The notes: generated from the sequence alone by a model not told the origin. DNA of 64,000 bases from Marivita cryptomonadis (GCF_002115725.1 NZ_JFKD01000015.1:57962-121961), one strand, 5' to 3'; shown: positions 28,453 to 37,677, numbered from the stretch's first letter. Numbers and translations are program-made.

Positions 28453-29144
28453 CGGAACCGATCCACCAGCTTTTGCAACGGGTTGCGGGTGTCTGGTTCC
28501 GGCGCGGCTTCGGATTTCGGCTCTGGTTTCGGGACATCGGTCTTTTCCGCCTTGGCGGGCGATGTGGACGACCGCGGCGGGGCCACGCGCAGCGCCACCG
28601 CGTTCATGAACTTGCCTGTGTCGCCGTCCGCCAGTTGCGCCGCACCATCCGAGATTCCGCGCATCAGATCATCCAGCCAGTTCTCGTCCGCCTTGGGGAA
28701 ATCGTGCAGCACATAACCCGCGACCGCATCCTTGTGGCCGGGATGCCCGATGCCCAGCCGCACCCGCCCATAGGCCTCGCCAATATGCCCGTGGATCGAC
28801 CGCAAGCCATTGTGCCCCGCATGCCCGCCGCCCTGCTTGACGCGACATTTGCCGGGGGCAAGATCAAGCTCGTCATGAAACACCACGACGTCCGCAGGCT
28901 CCAGTTTGTAGAACTGCATCGCCGCCTGCACTGACTGGCCCGAGCGGTTCATGAACGTGCCGGGCTTCAAGAGCAGCACCTTATCGCTGCCCAGCCGTCC
29001 TTCGGTGACTTCGCCCTGAAACTTGGATTTCCACGGGGCAAAGCCATGGTCCTCCGCGATCCGATCCATCGCCATAAAGCCGATATTGTGCCGGTTGCGG
29101 GCATAGCCCGACCCCGGATTGCCCAGTCCCACAAAGAGTTTCAT
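28449..29144 (-). CDS. pth: Peptidyl-tRNA hydrolase
   Basis: Releases tRNA from stalled peptidyl-tRNA. The 231-residue protein starts MKLFVGLGNPGSGYARNRHNIGFMAMD, with the catalytic His in RHNIGF, then KPGTFMNRSGQSV and FHDELDLAPGKCRVKQGGGHAGHNGLRSI. It carries a C-terminal extension rich in Pro, Glu and Lys ending LQKLVDRFR, common in alphaproteobacterial Pth. An in-frame start exists at 29168 but 29144 matches the family. pth is often next to rplY; here rplY is 4.6 kb away on the same strand. Confidence 0.96.
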   Translation of the reverse strand: MKLFVGLGNPGSGYARNRHNIGFMAMDRIAEDHGFAPWKSKFQGEVTEGRLGSDKVLLLKPGTFMNRSGQSVQAAMQFYKLEPADVVVFHDELDLAPGKCRVKQGGGHAGHNGLRSIHGHIGEAYGRVRLGIGHPGHKDAVAGYVLHDFPKADENWLDDLMRGISDGAAQLADGDTGKFMNAVALRVAPPRSSTSPAKAEKTDVPKPEPKSEAAPEPDTRNPLQKLVDRFR

Positions 29145-29220
29145 CGCTGCCCGTGCCTCCATGTGCAAAGCGGTTGCCTCTCTCTAGGCGAAACCAAAGC
29201 CAAGGGCAAAAGCCCAAGCG

Positions 29221-30477
29221 TCAGATCTGCGCCAACACCAAGGCCGCCGCTGCGGAAATGCCCAAGACCCAGCCAATCGCCAGATGCACGCGCAATAGAA
29301 GTACCGCCGAGAGTGCGATCAGCGCGATGGCGGACCAGTTGAGCGTCGCCACATCCGGCAGCCAAAGCTTCAACACGCCAGCTTCAGTCTTGGTCACCGT
29401 CCCGAACAGCACATGCAGCGCAAACCAGAGCGACAGGTTCAGGATCACGCCGACCACCGCTGCCGTAATCGCACGCAACGCAGCGTTCAGGCGCGGCTGC
29501 GCGGAAATCCAGTCGATGTAAGGCGCACCGACAAAGATCCACAGAAAACACGGCACAAAGGTCACCCAGAGGGTCATCAGACCCCCCGCAATCGCCAGCG
29601 CATAGCCGCCTTCCCGGAACGCCGCCAAGGTGCCGACAAACTGCGTGACAAGGATCAGCGGGCCGGGCGTGGTTTCCGCCAATCCCAACCCGTCCATCAT
29701 CTCGGTCGGGGTCAACCAGCCGTAGTGCACCACAACGTCCTGCGCCATGTAGGCCAGTACTGCGTAAGCGCCGCCAAAGGTCACAACCGCAAGTTTCGAG
29801 AAGAAGAGCGCGATCTCGGTCAGGATCGTTCCGCCAAAGAGCAGGTCCACCGCCAGAACGGGCAATCCCCAAACCGCAAGGCCGATCAAGATTGTGATCA
29901 GGGTTCTGCTTGCGGATACGGTGACAGGCAGGGCCGGGGTCGCGTCAGCATGTGTGACCACCAATGCGCCGTAGAACCCAGCCGCCAGAACGATCACCGG
30001 GAATGGCATTGCGAAGAAGAAGATCGCGACAAAGGCCAGCCCCGCCAGCACCCAATGCGCGACCCCATGCAGCGCGCGTTTCGACACTTTGAGCAGTGCC
30101 TCGACCACGATCACCACCGCCACGGCCTGCACGCCCAGAAACAGTGTCCCCACCAGAGGCACGTCGCCATACGTCACGTAGAGCAGCGCCAGCGCAAAGA
30201 TCACCGCCGCCCCCGGTAAGACAAACAGCAGCCCTGCGATCAACCCGCCCAGAAGGCCGTGCAACCGCCAGCCCGCATAGGTGGCCAGCTGCATCGCCTC
30301 CGGTCCGGGCAAGAGCATGCAAAAGCTGAGCGCGTTGAGAAACTGCTTTTCCGTCAGCCAATCGCGCTCGTCCACCAGCATCCGGTGCATCAGCGCGATC
30401 TGTGCCGCCGGACCACCAAAGGACAGCAGGCCGATTTTCAAAAACACGGCAAAGATCTGGGCAAGGGTCGGCGTCAT
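29221..30477 (-). CDS. chrA: ChrA-type chromate transporter, two-domain form
   Basis: A 418-residue inner-membrane protein made of two homologous halves, each opening with a GFGG-like motif: IGLLSFGGPAAQIALMHRMLVDERDWLTE in the first, KLAVVTFGGAYAVLAYMAQDVVVHYGWLTPTEMMDGLGLAETTPGPLILVTQFVG in the second. PGPEAMQLATYAGW is the first-half counterpart of the PGP motif. The long-chain ChrA family exports chromate with proton exchange; many members are of unproven specificity. No ChrB or other metal-resistance gene is adjacent. Confidence 0.92.
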   Translation of the reverse strand: MTPTLAQIFAVFLKIGLLSFGGPAAQIALMHRMLVDERDWLTEKQFLNALSFCMLLPGPEAMQLATYAGWRLHGLLGGLIAGLLFVLPGAAVIFALALLYVTYGDVPLVGTLFLGVQAVAVVIVVEALLKVSKRALHGVAHWVLAGLAFVAIFFFAMPFPVIVLAAGFYGALVVTHADATPALPVTVSASRTLITILIGLAVWGLPVLAVDLLFGGTILTEIALFFSKLAVVTFGGAYAVLAYMAQDVVVHYGWLTPTEMMDGLGLAETTPGPLILVTQFVGTLAAFREGGYALAIAGGLMTLWVTFVPCFLWIFVGAPYIDWISAQPRLNAALRAITAAVVGVILNLSLWFALHVLFGTVTKTEAGVLKLWLPDVATLNWSAIALIALSAVLLLRVHLAIGWVLGISAAAALVLAQI

Positions 30478-30536
30478 TGGCGCTGTGTCTCTGAACTGCG
30501 TGTCAGTTCGATGACACGTGGCACTTCAATGCCAGA

Positions 30537-31715
30537 TCAGTCGCAGGATGTCGCGTTGCGCCGGGCGGTTTCGAAAATCCAGTCGGGCTTGTAGCCGAAA
30601 TGCGCCGTCAGGTTGCTGTGATGCGTCCAGCCGTCGAATTCGCCATCATCATCCACATCGACTTCGATCAGCGTGTCGGTGGATTCGCCGACCCGCGCTG
30701 CATTGGCGAAGTCGATTTTAGGGGGCAGTCGGGACGCTTTGCCTGCCTTGCATTCGGTCTTATTGGCCACGTCCGAGGAAGATGATCCCTTGTCGCGCCG
30801 CACCACCGCATCGCCATCACAGGCGAACCGGCGTGTGGCGAAGATATCAAAGGTGCGGCCTTCGTCGACGATATAGCTCTCGCCATCACGCCAGAGCCCG
30901 ACGTCGACATCCTGAAACATGTTCTGCACGTTGGTATCAAGCGGGAGACCGCGCCGACAGCCAGAGCCTGTGCTGCCGAACCATTCCCGGTCGACTTGGT
31001 TCTGGAACAGGTGCCAGTTACCCGAGCGGTGAAATTCGCTGGTGCGGGAAAAGGCGCGTGAGGCCGAGATCCAAGAGTATTCGATCAGCCCGGCTTGCCG
31101 CAGGATTTGATGCGCATGTCCACTGCCATAAGCCCCGGTCCGGTAGCCCGCCGCATCCATCCGCGCTTTGATCACGCGGAAATAGCGGGTCATAAGATCG
31201 ATGGTCTCACGGTCCTGATCGGTGAAGTTGAAATCCACACCGAAATAGATCGCCGTCCCGCGCGGTTGCCCCAAGGCCTGTGCCTGCGAGATAGCCGCCT
31301 GCACGTCCAACTCCGCTTCCTCTTCCACGCTGCGGCCAACCCCGGTCCAATTGCAATTGGCATCCGGCAGCGCTTTGCCGTCGCGGTTCTGGCCGCGAAA
31401 CTTGTTCGGAGTGTTGCTGTAGTATTGGTAGACCGACAGCACAGCGAAGCCCTTTGCGAACATCTGCGCGATTTCGCTGTTCGGGTCGCTAGGCCGCCCC
31501 TGATTGATCAACCGCTTTTCCGTCAGGCCATATTCCGGCTGATCGCAACGCGCATAGTACCGCCCAATCACTGTCACGCCGCGCTCTTTCAGCCGGTCGA
31601 GATAAGGGCGGGTGTCAAAGGCGGTGTCGATGATCGCCACGCGGGTTTCGGCATAGGCGCCTGATGTCAAAAACAACAGCGTGGCGGTGGCGATTGCACT
31701 GAAGACGCATCTCAA
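30537..31715 (-). CDS. Secreted DUF1906 (glycoside-hydrolase-like) protein
   Basis: A 392-residue exported protein starting at a TTG (31715) with GAGG nine bases upstream. Signal peptide RCVFSAIATATLLFLTSGAYA. The DUF1906 domain (about 22-240) includes IIDTAFDTRPYLDRLKERGVTVIGRYYARC, FAVLSVYQYYSNTP, AIYFGVDFNFTDQD and TGAYGSGHAHQILRQAGLIEYSWISAS; this is a TIM-barrel domain of the Rv2525c type linked to cell-wall sugars. The C-terminal part has a FACDGDAVV module and ends with VDVDDDGEFDGW, which resembles a calcium-binding loop. Expected to act outside the cytoplasmic membrane. Substrate unknown. Confidence 0.82.
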   Translation of the reverse strand: MRCVFSAIATATLLFLTSGAYAETRVAIIDTAFDTRPYLDRLKERGVTVIGRYYARCDQPEYGLTEKRLINQGRPSDPNSEIAQMFAKGFAVLSVYQYYSNTPNKFRGQNRDGKALPDANCNWTGVGRSVEEEAELDVQAAISQAQALGQPRGTAIYFGVDFNFTDQDRETIDLMTRYFRVIKARMDAAGYRTGAYGSGHAHQILRQAGLIEYSWISASRAFSRTSEFHRSGNWHLFQNQVDREWFGSTGSGCRRGLPLDTNVQNMFQDVDVGLWRDGESYIVDEGRTFDIFATRRFACDGDAVVRRDKGSSSSDVANKTECKAGKASRLPPKIDFANAARVGESTDTLIEVDVDDDGEFDGWTHHSNLTAHFGYKPDWIFETARRNATSCD

Positions 31716-31781
31716 CTTGGGTAACCTCAGCTTTTTTGAGACCTGACCTATGCGGTGTCGTGTCCGACCCTTGGTCCCAGA

Positions 31782-32183
31782 TCATGTCACGTCGATGCTC
31801 AGGTTGATCCGGATGTTCGTCCGGCCCTGAATAACGTAGGTGGTGCTGTCCTGACCGGTTTTGCGCCCCGCCACGTAGTAAACCAACAGCACGCTGAACC
31901 GTTTGCCTTTGCAGGCACCGTTCTGCGGCGTGAATTTCCGTTGCACGGTTCGGAACTTACCAAGCGAGGGGGCATCTTCGATGACGAGTTTCGGGTATCC
32001 GCGGTCGGTGCAGGTGCGCTCATCATAGTTGAGCCATTGAAATTCGATCTGCTTTCCCGCTTCGACGCTCCGGTTCAGATAGCGCAGACTTTGGGCCTGC
32101 GCGGAGCTGGTTTCGGTCAGTAGTAACACGGCGGCGACGATCAGCGTCAGGATCGCTGTAAAAAGACTCCTGTCTCGTTTCAT
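31782..32183 (-). CDS. Small secreted hypothetical protein
   Basis: A 133-residue protein with a signal peptide (MKRDRSLFTAILTLIVAAVLLLTETSSAQA) and a beta-rich mature part: IEFQWLNYDERTCTDRGYPKLVIEDAPSLGKFRTVQ and FSVLLVYYVAGRKTGQDSTTYVIQG. Two cysteines may form a disulfide. AAGGGGGA precedes the ATG. It lies upstream of the DUF1906 gene in the same direction with 66 bases between, and divergent from the caspase-like gene. No family recognised. Confidence 0.65.
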   Translation of the reverse strand: MKRDRSLFTAILTLIVAAVLLLTETSSAQAQSLRYLNRSVEAGKQIEFQWLNYDERTCTDRGYPKLVIEDAPSLGKFRTVQRKFTPQNGACKGKRFSVLLVYYVAGRKTGQDSTTYVIQGRTNIRINLSIDVT

Positions 32184-32312
32184 AATGATGTCCCCCTTGA
32201 AATCGGTCTTTGAAATAATTGGGCCGGCGCGATGGCAGTCGACTCTGCGGCGTTATTCTTGCTAGGCTCAGTGCCTGTAGGCGATGTGTCAACGTATTTT
32301 TGGACTGGGGCC

Positions 32313-33674
32313 ATGATCGGTTCTGCTGTTTTAAGGGCGACAATTTCTGCGGTCGCTATTGTTTTTGCGTTATTATTGGCCGCGACCCCGGCTGTCGCTG
32401 GGCGCGTGGCGCTTGTCTTGGGCAATGCGAATTACGAACACACCGTCCCGCTTGCCAATCCGCGCAATGACGCCGAAGCCATCGCGGATGCATTGGCCGA
32501 ACTGGGATTCGAGGTTTATGACGGGTTCGATCTGGGGCGGGCCGCGACCGAGGATCTGATCCGGGACTTTTCCCGCGCTGCCAGTGGCGCAACCACGGCA
32601 GTGCTGTTCTATGCAGGGCATGGTCTCGAAGTGGGCGGGGTCAATTATTTGGTGCCCGTTGATGCGCAGATCCGCGATGAGGCGGATCTCAAGTTCGAAA
32701 CGATCAACCTTACCGATATTCTGGGATTGATGGAGCGCGAGAACCGCACCAATCTGATCTTCCTGGATGCCTGCCGCGACAATCCGATGGCCGGCAACCT
32801 GGCGCGCAGTATGGGCACGAGGTCGGCATTCATCGGGCGCGGATTGGCGCGGGTGGATACCGGCGTGGGCACGATGATCGCCTATGCCACTCAGCCCGGT
32901 AACGTGGCGCTTGATGGCGTTGGGCGGCACAGTCCTTTCACAAGCGCGCTTCTGGAACATATCGCGACCCCAGCGCTCGATGTCGAAATCATGATGCGGC
33001 ACGTGCGACGCGATGTGATGGAGCAGACAGCAGGTCAGCAAGTGCCGTGGAGCAGCTCTTCTCTTACCGGCAGTTTTGCGTTCAAACTGCAAGAGGTGCC
33101 ACAGGTGATGCCGGATGCGCCGCAAATCGCAGCACTTGTGAGTCCTGACCCCGACGTGACGTCGCGCAGCGATTTAGCCGCGACAGTGCAAGACCCGCCA
33201 TCCCCTGAACCCACGCCATTGCCGCTGGCTGTTCCGTCGCCTGTTGGGGACGATCTGCCAGTGTTGGCGGCTCCGCTGTCCGCCAAAGAGATCGCACAAC
33301 GGTCTCAGGCAGAGTTGAACCGGCTCGGCTGTGATGCCGGGGTCGAGGACGGTATTTGGGGCCGCAAAAGCCAAGGCGCGCTTGAACGCCTTTTGGAACA
33401 CGCGCCGGAGATCGCGCAGGTCGCGTTGGACCCGAGCGAAGGTCTGTTGCAGCGCATGGAGCAGATGGAGGGGCGTATCTGCCCGCTGGTCTGCGCTGTG
33501 ACCGAGAACCTTGTGGGGGACGCTTGTGTGCGAAAGACCTGTCCCACCGGCCAGAGACTGTCTTCAAGAGGGGTGTGTTACACGCCGCAGACCACGACAA
33601 GCCGAAGCAGTTCGAATCCGGCGCGCAGCCAGTCAAGCTGTTTCCAGTTCAACGGGCAGACCTTCTGCAATTAA
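32313..33674 (+). CDS. Secreted caspase-like (C14) protein with a peptidoglycan-binding-like domain
   Basis: A 453-residue protein. Start at 32313 gives a signal-like hydrophobic N-terminus (AVLRATISAVAIVFALLLAATPAVAG). The caspase p20-like domain follows: RVALVLGNANYEHTVPLANPRNDAEAIADAL, catalytic His103 in LFYAGHGLEVGGVNYL and Cys154 in LIFLDACRDNP; the substrate loop GVGTMIAYATQPGNVALDG and HSPFTSALLEHI are also present. After a proline-rich linker comes AQRSQAELNRLGCDAGVEDGIWGRKSQGALERL, typical of peptidoglycan-binding repeats, and a Cys-rich tail. Both dyad residues are intact. Bacterial homologues are often called orthocaspases; target unknown. Confidence 0.86.
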   Translation: MIGSAVLRATISAVAIVFALLLAATPAVAGRVALVLGNANYEHTVPLANPRNDAEAIADALAELGFEVYDGFDLGRAATEDLIRDFSRAASGATTAVLFYAGHGLEVGGVNYLVPVDAQIRDEADLKFETINLTDILGLMERENRTNLIFLDACRDNPMAGNLARSMGTRSAFIGRGLARVDTGVGTMIAYATQPGNVALDGVGRHSPFTSALLEHIATPALDVEIMMRHVRRDVMEQTAGQQVPWSSSSLTGSFAFKLQEVPQVMPDAPQIAALVSPDPDVTSRSDLAATVQDPPSPEPTPLPLAVPSPVGDDLPVLAAPLSAKEIAQRSQAELNRLGCDAGVEDGIWGRKSQGALERLLEHAPEIAQVALDPSEGLLQRMEQMEGRICPLVCAVTENLVGDACVRKTCPTGQRLSSRGVCYTPQTTTSRSSSNPARSQSSCFQFNGQTFCN

Positions 33675-33741
33675 TCGGCTGTTTTTTGTTGCTGGCAGGT
33701 GGGGATTGCTTTGGGCCATGCCAACCAAGGCGGCAAACGAA

Positions 33742-33769
33742 AACGGCCCCGCCCGAAGGCGAGGCCGTT
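33742..33769 (-). terminator. Factor-independent terminator of rplY
   Basis: An AACGGCC/GGCCGTT stem extended by CGCC/GGCG with one C-A mismatch and a CGAA loop. Read on the minus strand it is followed by TTTTCGTTT, 24 bases after the rplY stop. Confidence 0.75.
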
Positions 33770-33792
33770 CAAACCTTGAAGGGCCGACGCGA

Positions 33793-34425
33793 TTATTCTT
33801 CGCTAGGCGCTTCTGCAACCTCTTCGGCGTCATCTTCGTTGTCTGCCGAACGCAGGCCCGACGGAGCCGAAATGTTGGCGATCACGAAGTCACGGTCGAT
33901 GGTCGGCTTGGTGCCTTCCGGCAGCGTGATGTCGGAAATCGTCACGGTGTCACCGATGTTCAGGCCCGTCAGATCGACGGTCAGCTTCTCGGGGATATCA
34001 CCAGCGGTCACGACCAGTTCGACTTCAGGGCGAACGGCCGTCAGAACGCCGCCCTTCTTGAGGCCGGGTGCTGCTCCTTCGTTGATGAACTCAACGGGGA
34101 TGAACAGGTTGATTTTGGTGGTGCGGCGCAGACGCATCAGGTCGACGTGGGTCGGCAGGTCTTTGACGACATCGCGCTGAACGTCGCGGCAGATCACGCG
34201 GACGTCGTCGTGGCCTTCAACCTTGAGGTTGAACAGCGTTGACTTGAAGCGGCCCTTGCGCAGGCGCTGCAACAGCTTGTTGAAGGGAAGGTTGATTGCG
34301 AGCGGCTCTTTGTCGCCACCGAATACAACGCCCGGAACCATGCCATCGCGGCGTGCCTGACGAGCGGCGCCCTTGCCTGTCCCCGTCCGTTCCAGAGCTT
34401 CGAGATCAGGAATCTCTCCAGCCAT
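33793..34425 (-). CDS. rplY: 50S ribosomal protein L25 (Ctc form)
   Basis: Binds 5S rRNA in the large subunit. The 210-residue length is the two-domain Ctc form. N-terminal L25 domain: [38 protein letters not shown]; the C-terminal TL5-like domain includes [32 protein letters not shown] and [19 protein letters not shown]. An acidic tail ([16 protein letters not shown]) closes the protein. It is divergent from the MFS gene and followed by its own terminator. Confidence 0.96.
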   Translation of the reverse strand: MAGEIPDLEALERTGTGKGAARQARRDGMVPGVVFGGDKEPLAINLPFNKLLQRLRKGRFKSTLFNLKVEGHDDVRVICRDVQRDVVKDLPTHVDLMRLRRTTKINLFIPVEFINEGAAPGLKKGGVLTAVRPEVELVVTAGDIPEKLTVDLTGLNIGDTVTISDITLPEGTKPTIDRDFVIANISAPSGLRSADNEDDAEEVAEAPSEE

Positions 34426-34596
34426 GATATATCTCCAATATGTAAGGGCAGGGTGCCTCCAAGGCTGTCACCCCGCATGAAGCCCGCGCGATAGACCGGA
34501 TTCCCGCGTAGGGCAAGAGCGAAGGTTGCAGATTCCGCCCATCCTGTGCCGTTTGTGGGCTGGACCGTTGCGATGCGGCGTGGCACTGGCGGCAGC

Positions 34597-35748
34597 ATGA
34601 ACCTTTTGCGTGATCTCTATATCAGCCGCGGACCCGCCGCTGGATTCGCCGCTGTCGGTGTGTTCTGGGGCAGTTTCGCCGCCCTCGTGCCGGTGATCAA
34701 GCCGCAGGTGGGGCTGTCGGACGGGCAGTTCGGACTGGCGCTGCTCATCACCTCGATTGGGGCGGTGATGGCGATGTGGCTGGCACCTTTGGCCGAGCGC
34801 GGGCTCGGCGCGCGGGCGCTGGGCGTGCTGACTGCGCTTTTGGCTGTGGCCACATTGCTGCCGGGTCACACGACCAATGGGGTGATGTTCACGCTTGCCA
34901 TGCTGGGTGTCACGATGACCTCGGGCACGCTCGATGTGGCGATGAACGCCCGCGTCAGCGCGCTTGAGGCGCAGGTCGGGCGCAGCCTGATGAACCTGAA
35001 CCACGCCGTGTTTTCGGTGGCATACGCGTTTTGCGCGTTGGCTACGGGGCTGGCGCGTGAGCTTGGGCTGGGTCCGGCTGCGATCCTAACCGGGGGTGGT
35101 CTTTTGATCGGCGTGCTGATGCTGCAAGCCTTTGCCGCCCCTGTGCCCGATGCCGAACACGAAGCTGACGGTGTCGAGGTGGCACCGTTGCCGTGGGCGC
35201 TGCTTTTGCCCGGCGGGATGATCATCCTGATCGCCTTTATGTCGGAGCAGGCCACAGAAGGCTGGTCGGCGCTGCATCTCGAACGCAACCTTGGGGCGGG
35301 TGCTGCGCAGGGTGCATTGGGCCCTGCACTGCTTGGCATTACTATGGCAGTTGGTCGTCTGACCGGGCAGGTCGTGGCCAACCGGGTGTCCGAACGAATG
35401 GTAATCCGCTGGGCGTCGGTGACGGCGGGGATCGGCGCTTGCATTGCGGCCACCGCGCCGTCGCTGGGTGTGGCCTATCTGGGCTTTTCCATCCTTGGGT
35501 TGGGCGTGTCGGTGATGGCCCCGATGGCCTATGCGTGGATCGGGCGGATGGTGCCCAACCGCTACCGAAGCCACGCGATCTCGCGGATTTCGGTGGTCGG
35601 ATATGCCGGGTTCTTTGTTGGCCCGCCGCTGATGGGGTTTCTGTCCGAGGGCTTTGGGCTGGCTGTGTCATTCCTGGCAATCGGCGGTATTCTGTTCGCT
35701 GTGCCACTGCTGCTGGTCCCGGTATTGTCACGACGGACCGCGCCCTAG
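34597..35748 (+). CDS. Major facilitator superfamily transporter
   Basis: A 383-residue inner-membrane protein with about twelve hydrophobic segments: opening GFAAVGVFWGSFAALVPVIKPQVGLSDGQFGLALL, then LAPLAERGLGARALGVLTALLA (MFS loop 2-3 position), LDVAMNARVSALEAQVGRSLMNLNHAVFSV and a second half from LLLPGGMIILIAFM. The pattern fits small-sugar/YbjJ-type MFS carriers. The substrate is unknown. In-frame starts at 34546 and 34573 exist; 34597 is chosen from hydropathy. It converges with the MATE gene, ends overlapping by four bases. Confidence 0.87.
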   Translation: MNLLRDLYISRGPAAGFAAVGVFWGSFAALVPVIKPQVGLSDGQFGLALLITSIGAVMAMWLAPLAERGLGARALGVLTALLAVATLLPGHTTNGVMFTLAMLGVTMTSGTLDVAMNARVSALEAQVGRSLMNLNHAVFSVAYAFCALATGLARELGLGPAAILTGGGLLIGVLMLQAFAAPVPDAEHEADGVEVAPLPWALLLPGGMIILIAFMSEQATEGWSALHLERNLGAGAAQGALGPALLGITMAVGRLTGQVVANRVSERMVIRWASVTAGIGACIAATAPSLGVAYLGFSILGLGVSVMAPMAYAWIGRMVPNRYRSHAISRISVVGYAGFFVGPPLMGFLSEGFGLAVSFLAIGGILFAVPLLLVPVLSRRTAP

Positions 35749-37145
35749 CGCCGTCCGAAGAACAGCGCGATCTGGCGCGCTTGCCGCTGGAACAGGCGCG
35801 GGCCTTTTGGCGTCTCGCCCTGCGCTTCGACCGCGTCAATCGTGCGCCGCACCAGCACGATGGACAAAACGCCGAAAAACACTCCGCCCGCCGCCTGCCC
35901 AATCAACACGCCCGGCGCGCCGAACAGGATCGACCCCAACCAGACCAGCGGGATAGTCCCCAATGTGTGGCGTCCCCAATTGAGCCATGTCGAATAGAAC
36001 GGGCGGCCCAGATTGTTGAAACAGGCGTTCGACACAAACAGCATCCCGTTGAAAAAGAACGCCAGCGCCAGTGGCCCGCAGAACAGGAAGATAAGCGACA
36101 ACGACACACCCTCGGCATTGAACAATGCCGCGATGTGGCCACGCAGAAAAAACAGGATCACCGTTGCAACCACCACGACGATCCCCGTGAACAACAGCGC
36201 ATCATAGAGTGCGCGGCGGACGCGGTTAAAATCCCGCGCGCCGTAATTCTGACCGATGATCGGACCAACCGCCCCCGACAGCGCAAAGATGGTGCCAAAG
36301 GCAATCGGCGTCAGGCGGCCAATGATGGCCATGCCCGCGACGGCCTCTTCGCCGTATTCCGCCATGGATCGCGTGACCCAAGCCTGTCCAATCGGGGTTG
36401 CAAGCTGAGTCAGGATCGCGGGCAGGGAAATGGCAAGGATCGGGGCGAGGTCTTTGAAAAACCCACTCAGGCGGGGTGTGCTCAGCCCACCGTGATGCTG
36501 AAAGATGGGAACAAGGGCCAATCCCGCAATGGTGATCCGGGCCAGCACAGACCCGAGTGCTGCACCGGTCAGTTCCAACCCGAAGGTGAAAATCAGGATC
36601 GGGGCCACAGCGGCATTCACCAATCCGCCGGCCACTGTGGCGGTCATCGCCCGTCGCGCATCGCCGTGGGCGCGCAGGATCGCACCACCCGCCATACCGA
36701 TCAGGAGAACCGGCAGGGAAGGTACGATGATTTGCAGGTAGTGAACCGCAAGGTCTGCCGTCTCTCCCGTAGCCCCCAGCAGTCCAACCAGCACACCAAG
36801 GTTTTGCCAGACCAGCACGGCAAAGAGCGCGGCAAAGACGACGCCCGCCACAAGCGCGTTGGACGCCCGTTGCCGCGCCAGTTCTTCGTCCCCCGCGCCC
36901 AAAGCCTGCGCCACCAATGCGCCTGCTGCAATGGCAATGCCGATGTTGAAGGAGGTGGTAAAGAACAGGATCGCGCCCGCATAGCCCACGGCTGCGGCCA
37001 GCTCCTCTTTGCCCAGCATGGAGATGAAGATCATGTCGACGAAATCGACCGCGAACACCGCCATCAGTCCCACCGAGGCGGTCAGCGACATCACCGAGAT
37101 GTGGCGGAAGAGATTGCCTTTGAGGAACACGGCCTGATCGGACAT
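35745..37145 (-). CDS. MATE family efflux transporter
   Basis: A 466-residue inner-membrane protein of the NorM/DinF superfamily. First half: GNLFRHISVMSLTASVGLMAVFAVDFVDMIFISMLGKEELAAAVGYA and GALVAQALGAGDEELARQRASNALVAG; second half: FGTIFALSGAVGPIIGQNYGARDFNRVRRALYDAL. Twelve membrane segments are expected. The opening acidic residue pair VDFVDM is typical of cation-coupled members. Substrate unknown. Start at 37145 is the only good ATG. The 46 bases upstream lead into the palindrome array. Confidence 0.91.
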   Translation of the reverse strand: MSDQAVFLKGNLFRHISVMSLTASVGLMAVFAVDFVDMIFISMLGKEELAAAVGYAGAILFFTTSFNIGIAIAAGALVAQALGAGDEELARQRASNALVAGVVFAALFAVLVWQNLGVLVGLLGATGETADLAVHYLQIIVPSLPVLLIGMAGGAILRAHGDARRAMTATVAGGLVNAAVAPILIFTFGLELTGAALGSVLARITIAGLALVPIFQHHGGLSTPRLSGFFKDLAPILAISLPAILTQLATPIGQAWVTRSMAEYGEEAVAGMAIIGRLTPIAFGTIFALSGAVGPIIGQNYGARDFNRVRRALYDALLFTGIVVVVATVILFFLRGHIAALFNAEGVSLSLIFLFCGPLALAFFFNGMLFVSNACFNNLGRPFYSTWLNWGRHTLGTIPLVWLGSILFGAPGVLIGQAAGGVFFGVLSIVLVRRTIDAVEAQGETPKGPRLFQRQARQIALFFGRR

Positions 37146-37191
37146 AGACCAACCCTGTCATGGAACGTGGGTCGCGGGAAGCCTGATCGGG

Positions 37192-37303
37192 GGTGCGCAT
37201 TTTCGAAAATGCGCACCAGAGCCTTCGAAGGCTCTGCGTCAGCGCATTAGACTCCGCAAGATACACGGTTTCGAAACCGTGTTGGCGGTCTTTCGAAAGA
37301 CCG
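37192..37303. repeat. Array of four perfect palindromes, all centred on TTCGAA
   Basis: Palindromes at 37192-37217 (26 bp, outer arm GGTGCGCA), 37217-37236 (20 bp, CAGAGCC), 37263-37282 (20 bp, ACACGG) and 37286-37303 (18 bp, CGGTC). Each is perfect to its ends and shares the core TTCGAA, while the arms differ. Read by eye base by base. They lie upstream of the minus-strand MATE gene. Confidence 0.9.
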
Positions 37304-37677
37304 TCCACCGTACGCTGGATTTCCGAACTCTTAATGACCCGTTATTTATACCCCCGCCCACGATGCGCATCGAGCGGGCAGGGTCACTCCCAAGCCGCGA
37401 CACTTGAACTGACTGCTCTCAGACGCCCGCAAGGGCCGACCCTGAGAAACCGGTTTCAGAAGGCCCCATCGGGGCACAGGTCACGGGGGCAGCCCCGGCA
37501 GAATGAGAGAACGGTCAGGCCACAGAGCGGCGCCGCTTCTTCTTCATGATACGTTATCCTTGGACTGTTTTCCGAGGACCACATGCCAGTCAGCGTCTCG
37601 GGTCTAGCCCGAGGATGCCGGCCCTGCTTGCCACACAGCTTCCTTGGGCACACCCGAGGCAGCCGATCATCCGTGTC
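37304..37677. other. Stretch with no convincing gene
   Basis: About 370 bases between the palindrome array and the 3' end of lldD. Overlapping ORFs of 65-118 residues occur on both strands but have no recognisable features. A minus-strand mini-ORF of ten residues (MKKKRRRSVA, 37514-37546) preceded by AAGGA is the only suggestive element. Several short GC stems occur (for example GGGGC/GCCCC near 37473-37497), so a small RNA is possible but not shown. Confidence 0.5.

Noticed and set aside
35193..37250. 685-residue plus-strand open frame
   Set aside because: It runs off the MFS gene in another frame and is antisense to the MATE gene; composition is Arg/Gln/His-rich as expected for a shadow frame.
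37192..37303. CRISPR array
   Set aside because: The palindromes share only a six-base core and have no constant repeat or spacer length.
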